Assembly: GCA_012729875.1 (NCBI GenBank)
Contig: JAAYCC010000088.1
Coordinates: forward strand, 1-5,978
From: Clostridiales bacterium
Lineage (GTDB): Bacteria > Bacillota > Clostridia > Oscillospirales > Oscillospiraceae
Direction of reading: 5' to 3'
Length of the DNA: 5,978 bases
Part shown: positions 1-3,861 of the stretch, piece by piece
How positions within the stretch are numbered: position 1 is the first letter of the stretch
Layout: the number at the start of each line of letters is the position of its first letter
Notes under the pieces: generated by a model
What the model was told of the DNA's origin: nothing
What the model saw: only the letters and a program-made list of their open reading frames with translations
Databases searched by the model: none
Made by a program: the position numbers and the translations under genes

Positions 1-602
1 AGCTTTTCTTTGAGCACGCATGGCCCGCTGCATTTGGACGCTCTCTCGCTCACCAGCCTCACACCGTCGGCAAAAAACTCTCCCCGGTCAGGGGAATTGA
101 CGCTCTCAAAAGCGTCGAAGCCCATTGTTCTGACTTTTACCGCTCGGCAGCCGCGGATGAGCTTGTAGTTGAAAGCGACGGACACGCCGATAACATCGTG
201 GCAGACTGCGGCAAAAGCGGTGGCGAGATTGCTGTGCGCGTCGGAAAGAGGCATGGACAAGGGTATCTGGCTTCCTGTCAGGACTACCGGTTTTTCGAGA
301 TTTTGCAGCATGAAGGACAGCATCGAAGCGGTGTAGGCCATAGTGTCTGTTCCGTGAGTTATAACTATGCCGTCATAATGCGGCAGCGCCTCATATACGC
401 TGCGGGCTATAAGCTGCCACTCCTCGGACTGTATGTTGGAGCTGTCAAGGTTCAGTATGGGGCGGTAGTCTATATCGTAGTATTCGCGAAAGCCGTCCAG
501 AGCGACCAGGAGGGCGTTGGACTCCTCAATAGGGGAGAGCCCTGTAGCGCCCGCCTTGGAGGCGATGGTGCCGCCCGTCGCCAGTATAAGAATGCTTTTC
601 AC
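1..602 (-). CDS. ansA: Type I (cytoplasmic) L-asparaginase, N-terminal part; 3' end outside window
   Basis: Hydrolyses L-asparagine to aspartate and ammonia. The minus strand is open for 200 codons from a GTG at 602-600, preceded by a good AGGAGGT ribosome binding site, and runs off the window start, so roughly the last 130 residues of a family usually near 330-340 are missing. Visible motifs: ATGGTIAS (residues 8-15, catalytic Thr12), LDSSN (52-56, substrate-binding Ser), HGTDTMAYTAS (83-93, catalytic Thr85-Asp86), LTGSQIPL (108-115) and VKVRTMGFDAF (155-165, Lys156 at the place of the catalytic Lys). There is no signal peptide, and HGTDTMAYTAS followed by LSFML is characteristic of the type I (AnsA) branch, so cytoplasmic location is inferred. 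It is transcribed away from the Rrf2 regulator gene, and I see no convincing promoter of its own. A different amidohydrolase of the same fold is possible but less likely. Confidence 0.92.
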   Translation of the reverse strand, partial: MKSILILATGGTIASKAGATGLSPIEESNALLVALDGFREYYDIDYRPILNLDSSNIQSEEWQLIARSVYEALPHYDGIVITHGTDTMAYTASMLSFMLQNLEKPVVLTGSQIPLSMPLSDAHSNLATAFAAVCHDVIGVSVAFNYKLIRGCRAVKVRTMGFDAFESVNSPDRGEFFADGVRLVSERASKCSGPCVLKEK

Positions 603-661
603 GGTGAATACCTCCTAAAACCGTATGGGTACGCTATATACGTCTAACAGAGACCTGAATT

Positions 662-694
662 TTGCTTGCGTTTTCATAATTCCTATGATATAAC
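662..694 (+). promoter_or_regulatory. Probable promoter of the Rrf2 regulator gene
   Basis: Two overlapping sigma-A-like pairs can be read: TTGCTT (662-667), 16 bp, TATGAT (684-689), or TTGCGT (666-671), 17 bp, TATAAC (689-694). Both -10 candidates lie inside the dyad operator at 678-701, which fits negative autoregulation. Neither -35 is close to consensus, so this promoter should be weaker than the one before iscS. Inference from sequence only. Confidence 0.5.
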
Positions 695-701
695 TGGGAA
701 T
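678..701. promoter_or_regulatory. Putative Rrf2/IscR-type operator, copy 1 (regulator promoter)
   Basis: Arms ATTCCTA (679-685) and TGGGAAT (695-701) are complementary at 6 of 7 positions around a 9-bp spacer centred at 690. The pattern YCCTAT-N8-TRGGAAT recurs twice before iscS (1268-1291 and 1301-1324). The copy covers the -10 region of the regulator's own promoter, a repressing position. That the Rrf2 protein encoded just downstream is the binder is inferred from location; Rrf2 proteins bind dyads of about this length. Confidence 0.6.
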
Positions 702-720
702 AGCGAAGGGGGTATATAGT

Positions 721-1131
721 ATGATGGTATCCACTAAGGGCAGATATGCCCTGCGCGTGATAATTGACCTGGCTCAGCACAAAGACGAGGGATACGTTTC
801 GCTCAAGTCCATCTCCGAGCGCCAGAAAATTTCTCTCAAGTATCTTGAGATGATAGCCGCCTCTCTCAACAGAGCGGGGCTTGTACAGAGCCAGCGGGGC
901 AAGGAAGGCGGATATATGCTGACAAAGCCCGCCGCTGAATATACGGTCGGGGCTGTACTTCGGGCGGCGGAGGGCGATCTCGCGCCCGTCTCCTGTCTGG
1001 ACTGTGGGGAAAATACTTGCGAGCGGGCGGACTCCTGCATTACTCTTCCCATGTGGCAGAGGCTGGACGGACTCATTAACGGTTATCTCGACAGCGTCAG
1101 CATTGAGGACATGCTCAAGGGGGAGCTATAA
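721..1131 (+). CDS. iscR: Rrf2-family transcriptional regulator, IscR-like with Cys cluster
   Basis: Predicted DNA-binding repressor that senses Fe-S cluster status. The 136 residues match a full-length Rrf2 protein: the N-terminal MMVSTKGRYALRVIIDLA signature, a winged helix with recognition helix around residues 33-52, the wing QRGKEGGYMLTKP (58-70), then a C-terminal Cys loop with C92, C95, C100 and C106 followed by a dimerisation helix. E. coli IscR uses C92, C98 and C104 plus a His; here the three canonical places are probably C92, C100 and C106, with C95 extra. Presence of the Cys set argues against CymR, which lacks it. The ATG at 721 lies 8 bp after GAAGGGGG (705-712); the second ATG at 724 is a possible alternative. 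It stands directly upstream of iscS-iscU, but a 211-bp gap with its own strong promoter separates them. Probably autoregulated through the dyad at 678-701. Confidence 0.88.
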   Translation: MMVSTKGRYALRVIIDLAQHKDEGYVSLKSISERQKISLKYLEMIAASLNRAGLVQSQRGKEGGYMLTKPAAEYTVGAVLRAAEGDLAPVSCLDCGENTCERADSCITLPMWQRLDGLINGYLDSVSIEDMLKGEL

Positions 1132-1182
1132 AGGCCGGTCTCCGATTGACCTCGCCGCCTCACCCATTCTGAGGCCTTTATA
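1127..1182 (+). terminator. Possible weak terminator or structured RNA after the regulator gene
   Basis: Two mutually exclusive foldings are visible. TATAAAGGCC (1127-1136, containing the regulator's stop codon) is perfectly complementary to GGCCTTTATA (1173-1182), 36 bases apart. Alternatively GCCTCA (1157-1162) pairs with TGAGGC (1170-1175) over a 7-base loop, followed by only a short T-poor CTTTATAATTA tail. The second form resembles a weak intrinsic terminator. Function is uncertain. Confidence 0.3.
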
Positions 1183-1229
1183 ATTACAGCCTGCATGATA
1201 CCATAGCGGGCAGAAATGTCAAAATTCCA

Positions 1230-1260
1230 AAAGTTTTCTGTAAATAGAAAACTTTATTTT
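1230..1260 (+). terminator. AT-rich hairpin with T-rich tail, candidate terminator of the regulator transcript
   Basis: AAAGTTTTCT (1230-1239) and AGAAAACTTT (1246-1255) form a perfect 10-bp stem with a 6-base loop, followed by ATTTTTATT. It ends about 12 bp before operator copy 2. The stem is AT-rich, so termination may be inefficient; the tract could instead serve as an upstream promoter element or a further protein-binding dyad. Confidence 0.4.
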
Positions 1261-1267
1261 TATTGGT

Positions 1268-1291
1268 AATCCCTATTGACAAGATGGGAAT
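1268..1291. promoter_or_regulatory. Putative Rrf2/IscR-type operator, copy 2 (iscS promoter, over -35)
   Basis: CCCTAT (1271-1276), 8 bp, TGGGAAT (1285-1291): identical to copy 1 (678-701) at AAT, at CCTAT and at TGGGAAT. The -35 hexamer TTGACA begins inside it. Arms ATCCCTA and TGGGAAT are complementary at 5 of 7 positions around a 9-bp spacer. Binding here would block RNA polymerase. Confidence 0.6.
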
Positions 1292-1304
1292 TGTTCGCTA
1301 TAAT
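1276..1304 (+). promoter_or_regulatory. Consensus sigma-A promoter of iscS-iscU
   Basis: TTGACA at 1276-1281 and TATAAT at 1299-1304, both perfect, separated by the ideal 17 bp. The transcript should start around 1311, giving a leader of about 30 bases before the iscS start. A perfect promoter needs a repressor to be adjustable, and the two flanking operator copies (1268-1291, 1301-1324) would provide that. Confidence 0.85.
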
Positions 1305-1324
1305 CCTATATAGTAAGTAGGAAT
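1301..1324. promoter_or_regulatory. Putative Rrf2/IscR-type operator, copy 3 (iscS promoter, -10/+1)
   Basis: TCCTAT (1304-1309), 8 bp, TAGGAAT (1318-1324). It is the most symmetrical copy in its core: TCCTA and TAGGA are perfect complements around a 9-base spacer. It starts in the -10 hexamer and covers the expected transcription start. Its centre (1313) is 33 bp from that of copy 2 (1280), close to three helical turns, which would allow side-by-side binding on one DNA face. Confidence 0.55.
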
Positions 1325-1342
1325 AAACGAGGAGGGAAGAAA

Positions 1343-2533
1343 ATGTTTGTTTATTCGGACAATGCGGCCACCACAAAAATGAGCAAAACGGCGATGGATA
1401 CAATGTTCTCCATGCTTGAGGAAGTATACGGGAACCCCTCCAGCCTGCATACGGCAGGGCAGACAGCCCGGGAGAGGCTCGAGGAAGCCCGCAAAACCGT
1501 GGCCGACTGCCTGAATGCTGATGAGCGGGAGATTTATTTTACCTCCGGTGGCAGCGAGGCGGACAACCAGGCGATAATTTCTGCCGCAAAGGCGGGAGAG
1601 AGAAAGGGAAAAAAGCACATAATTTCCACAAAAATTGAGCACCACGCCGTCTTACATACGCTTGAGAGGCTGGAAAAGCAGGGCTTTGAAGTCACTCTTC
1701 TGGATGTGGGCAGGGACGGTATAGTAAAAGTCCCGGATCTTGAAGCGGCGATACGTCCCGATACCGCCCTTGTGACAGTGATGTTTGCCAACAACGAGAT
1801 CGGAACTATACAACCTGTTGCTGAGATTGGAAATATCTGCCGTTCCAAGGGCATTATCTTCCATACAGATGCGGTACAGGCGGCGGGGCATCTCCATATA
1901 GATGTCAAAGCCATGAATATAGACATGCTCTCGCTTTCGGCGCACAAGTTCCACGGCCCCAAGGGTGTAGGTGCCCTTTATGCGCGAAAGGGGACCGCGC
2001 TGACCAGCATTATTGACGGCGGCGCTCAAGAGCGCGGAAAACGCGCGGGTACCGAGAATGTACCTGCCATAGTCAGCATGGCCGCGGCTTTCAAAGAGGC
2101 CTGCGGGAATATAGACAAAAACGCCGGCTATGTAATTGCGATGCGTGACAGGCTTATTGCGGGTCTTGAAAAGATACCGCACAGCGTTGTCAACGGCGAT
2201 AGGGAAAACCGCCTGCCCAACAACGTGAATATGTGCTTCGAGGGCATCGAGGGCGAATCGCTCCTGCTGATGCTTGACGCCAAGGGCATAGAGGCGTCCT
2301 CCGGAAGCGCCTGCACCTCCGGCTCGCTCGACCCGAGCCACGTGCTTTTGGCGCTGGGTCTGCCCCACGAGGTAGCCCACGGCTCGCTTAGGCTCTCCCT
2401 CAGCGAGTACAACACGCCGGAGGAGATGGACTATATCATAGAGAAAGTTCCCGGGATAATCGAATATCTCCGCAACATGTCGCCCGTGTGGGAAGAGCTG
2501 GAAAGCGGCAGGAGAGAGCATTTTATAGACTGA
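1343..2533 (+). CDS. iscS: Cysteine desulfurase, IscS/NifS family
   Basis: PLP enzyme that converts L-cysteine to L-alanine and carries the released sulfur as a persulfide to the scaffold protein, here probably the adjacent IscU; cytoplasmic. The 396-residue length is typical. Motifs in order: YSDNAATT (4-11), TSGGSEADNQA (67-77), the EHHAV segment (99-103) with the PLP-stacking His101, HTDAVQA (174-180, Asp176 and Gln179), SAHKFHGPKG (199-208) with Schiff-base Lys202, RAGTEN (234-239), and SSGSACTSGS (319-328) with catalytic Cys324 in the long mobile loop typical of group I enzymes. ATG at 1343 follows AGGAGGG (1330-1336) by 6 bp. Transcribed from the consensus promoter at 1276-1304. In Clostridia this protein is often annotated NifS although no nitrogen-fixation gene is visible here; a housekeeping Fe-S role is the simplest reading. 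Confidence 0.97.
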   Translation: MFVYSDNAATTKMSKTAMDTMFSMLEEVYGNPSSLHTAGQTARERLEEARKTVADCLNADEREIYFTSGGSEADNQAIISAAKAGERKGKKHIISTKIEHHAVLHTLERLEKQGFEVTLLDVGRDGIVKVPDLEAAIRPDTALVTVMFANNEIGTIQPVAEIGNICRSKGIIFHTDAVQAAGHLHIDVKAMNIDMLSLSAHKFHGPKGVGALYARKGTALTSIIDGGAQERGKRAGTENVPAIVSMAAAFKEACGNIDKNAGYVIAMRDRLIAGLEKIPHSVVNGDRENRLPNNVNMCFEGIEGESLLLMLDAKGIEASSGSACTSGSLDPSHVLLALGLPHEVAHGSLRLSLSEYNTPEEMDYIIEKVPGIIEYLRNMSPVWEELESGRREHFID

Positions 2534-2551
2534 GAAAGAGAGGTAGCCACC

Positions 2552-3037
2552 ATGTTATACAGCGAAAAAGTTATGGATCACTTCCAAAATCCGCGCAATG
2601 TCGGCAAAATGGAAGATGCGGACGGTGTCGGCGAAGTCGGAAACGCCAAGTGCGGCGACATAATGAAGATGTACATTAAAGTTGACGATGAAGGCATAAT
2701 AAGCGACGTTAAATTCAACACCTTTGGCTGCGGCAGCGCCATAGCCACCAGCTCTATAGCCACCGAGATGATAATGGGCAAACGCATCGAGGAGGCTCTG
2801 ACACTCTCAAATAAGGCCGTGGTGGAGGCTTTGGACGGCCTGCCCGCAAATAAACTCCACTGTTCCGTTCTGGCAGAGGAGGCCGTTAAGGCGGCGGTCA
2901 AGGATTATTACGATAAGCGCGGCATTGCCTATGACGAGAAGCTCTTTGCGCCCGGCGGCGGCAGCTGCTGTGAAACTCCTCTGGATGACTGCGAGCTCAG
3001 GCCCGAGGATATACATATAAAGCCTGCGCGGCAATAG
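2552..3037 (+). CDS. iscU: Fe-S cluster assembly scaffold protein, IscU/NifU N-terminal family
   Basis: Scaffold on which Fe-S clusters are built from IscS-derived sulfur before transfer to client proteins; cytoplasmic. The 161 residues contain the full IscU fold: NAKCGD (31-36, Cys34 and Asp36), FGCGSAIATSS (59-68, Cys60), and LPANKLHCSVLAEEA (97-111, His103 and Cys104), i.e. all three cluster Cys plus the conserved Asp and His. After the family core ends near residue 125 there is a tail of about 35 residues with a Gly run, Cys139-Cys140 and Cys147, absent from E. coli IscU (about 128 residues). ATG at 2552 has AGAGGT (2539-2544) 7 bp upstream and lies 18 bp after the iscS stop, so the two genes are almost certainly co-transcribed. 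Clostridial members are commonly named NifU; the C-terminal Nfu domain of true NifU is missing here. Confidence 0.95.
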   Translation: MLYSEKVMDHFQNPRNVGKMEDADGVGEVGNAKCGDIMKMYIKVDDEGIISDVKFNTFGCGSAIATSSIATEMIMGKRIEEALTLSNKAVVEALDGLPANKLHCSVLAEEAVKAAVKDYYDKRGIAYDEKLFAPGGGSCCETPLDDCELRPEDIHIKPARQ

Positions 3038-3122
3038 CAAATTTATTCACCCTCCCATGCGATAATTTCATACTAGTGCTCCGTGTACAGATTGACGGGG
3101 CATGAACCTTTCCTCCTTTAAA

Positions 3123-3157
3123 TTTGGGGTCTTTGGGATTTTCCTGAAGACCTCAAA
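3123..3157. repeat. Inverted repeat between iscU and the metal-efflux operon
   Basis: TTTGGGGTCTT (3123-3133) pairs with AAGACCTCAAA (3147-3157) with a single G-T pair, over a 13-base loop that can itself pair GGA with TCC. No good T-run follows on either strand, so it is not a textbook terminator, yet it is the only candidate for ending the iscSU transcript before the next promoter at 3185. It could equally be a protein-binding dyad. Confidence 0.4.
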
Positions 3158-3184
3158 AATTTGTCAAAAGATGGCGCAGACGTA

Positions 3185-3213
3185 TTGACAATACCTAATC
3201 AGTGTGCTAACAT
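3185..3213 (+). promoter_or_regulatory. Promoter of the metal sensor/efflux operon
   Basis: TTGACA (3185-3190, perfect), 17 bp, TAACAT (3208-3213), with TG one base upstream of the -10 (3205-3206) forming an extended -10. Expected start near 3220, leader about 40 bases. The -35 sits in a small dyad GTATT-GAC-AATAC (3182-3194). The -10 overlaps the operator at 3209-3234. Confidence 0.75.
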
Positions 3214-3234
3214 ATGCTCAGATGTTCATATGTT
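3209..3234. promoter_or_regulatory. ArsR/SmtB-type operator
   Basis: AACATATG (3209-3216) and CATATGTT (3227-3234) are perfect complements, 10 bp apart. Read as the family's two-base-centre form it is ATATGCTCA (3212-3220), GA, TGTTCATAT (3223-3231), 7 of 9 positions symmetrical; ATATGAACA-type half sites are known for SmtB-like sensors. It covers the -10 and start site, so binding of the sensor encoded immediately downstream should repress, and metal should relieve this. Confidence 0.75.
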
Positions 3235-3260
3235 CACCGAGATGAGGAGGCGACAATACT

Positions 3261-3614
3261 GTGAAACAAGAACACAGCTATGAGCTCTGCGACGAGGGCT
3301 GCGGACATCCCGGAGCGGCGTCTGCCGGACTGCCCGACGAGGAGCTTTTATACGATCTTGCAGAACTGTTCAAGACCTTCGGCGATACCACCAGAATAAA
3401 AATACTCTACGCTCTGATGGAGAGCGAACTGTGCGTTTGCGATCTGGCAGAGATCGTAGGTACCAGCCAGTCCGCCGTATCGCATCAGCTGCGTATCCTC
3501 AAGCAGTCGCGGCTGGTAAAGTTTCGCCGGGAGGGGAAAAGCGCGAAGTATTCTCTTGCGGACGACCATGTGCACACCATGCTCGCGCAGGGCATGGACC
3601 ATATCTGTGAATAG
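3261..3614 (+). CDS. ArsR/SmtB-family metal-sensing repressor (CadC/ZiaR/SmtB-like)
   Basis: Predicted homodimeric winged-helix repressor released from DNA by Zn, Cd or Pb. 117 residues, normal for the family. The HTH runs through CDLAEIVGTSQSAVSHQLRILKQSRLV (60-86) and the wing is FRREGKSAKYSL (88-99). Two metal sites are readable: ELCVCDL gives Cys58 and Cys60 in helix alpha-3, which with N-terminal Cys10, Cys14 and His16 could form an alpha-3N site as in CadC or ZiaR; and the last helix gives Asp101, His103, His114 and Glu117, with the spacing of SmtB's zinc ligands Asp104, His106, His117 and Glu120. Start is GTG at 3261 with GAGGAGG (3244-3250) 10 bp upstream. First gene of a three-gene operon with the HMA protein (12-bp gap) and the ATPase. 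The exact subfamily name and metal are not certain. Confidence 0.92.
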   Translation: MKQEHSYELCDEGCGHPGAASAGLPDEELLYDLAELFKTFGDTTRIKILYALMESELCVCDLAEIVGTSQSAVSHQLRILKQSRLVKFRREGKSAKYSLADDHVHTMLAQGMDHICE

Positions 3615-3626
3615 GAGAGATAAGCC

Positions 3627-3845
3627 GTGAAAAAGACATTCAAGATTAAAAATTTGGGCTGCGCCAATTGTGCGGCAAAGATGGAGCGCAGGATTAAAAA
3701 GCTGGACGGGGTAGACAGTGCGTCGGTGAGCTTTATGACAAGCCGCCTTACCATAGAGGCGGACGACGAGCGTATTGAGGAGATTGCGAGAAAGGCTGAT
3801 TCAATATGCCGCGGAATAGAGCCGGGCTGCGCAGTCGAGCTGTAG
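3627..3845 (+). CDS. Stand-alone HMA (heavy-metal-associated) domain protein
   Basis: Small soluble metal-binding protein of 72 residues made of one ferredoxin-like HMA domain. The metal loop is NLGCANCAAKMERRI (9-23) with Cys12 and Cys15, followed by KKLDGVDSASVSF and LTIEAD, the usual strands of the fold. Start is GTG at 3627; its ribosome binding site AGGAGA (3613-3618) overlaps the stop codon of the sensor gene, suggesting translational coupling. It stands just before an ATPase that lacks any N-terminal HMA domain, so it may act as the pump's detached metal-binding domain or as a chaperone feeding it. The GCANCAAK loop fits Zn/Cd-type HMA domains of CadA proteins better than the MTCxxC loop of copper CopZ. 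A third Cys-containing motif near the end (Cys61, Cys68) could also bind metal; this is speculative. Confidence 0.88.
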   Translation: MKKTFKIKNLGCANCAAKMERRIKKLDGVDSASVSFMTSRLTIEADDERIEEIARKADSICRGIEPGCAVEL

Positions 3846-3861
3846 GACGGGAAGCCGGCAA

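Noticed and set aside
198..647. 149-codon open frame on the plus strand opposite the asparaginase gene
   Set aside because: The opposite strand encodes clear asparaginase motifs across the same stretch; no good ribosome binding site and no recognisable domain in this frame.
1652..2521. 289-codon open frame on the minus strand inside iscS
   Set aside because: Fully antisense to an unmistakable cysteine desulfurase; long antisense frames are common in GC-rich coding DNA, and the translation shows no family signature.
3092..3122. TTGACG (3092-3097) with TTTAAA (3117-3122) as an additional plus-strand promoter
   Set aside because: Spacing of 19 bp, imperfect -10, and a hairpin directly downstream; the TTGACA-17-TAACAT promoter at 3185-3213 explains the operon better.
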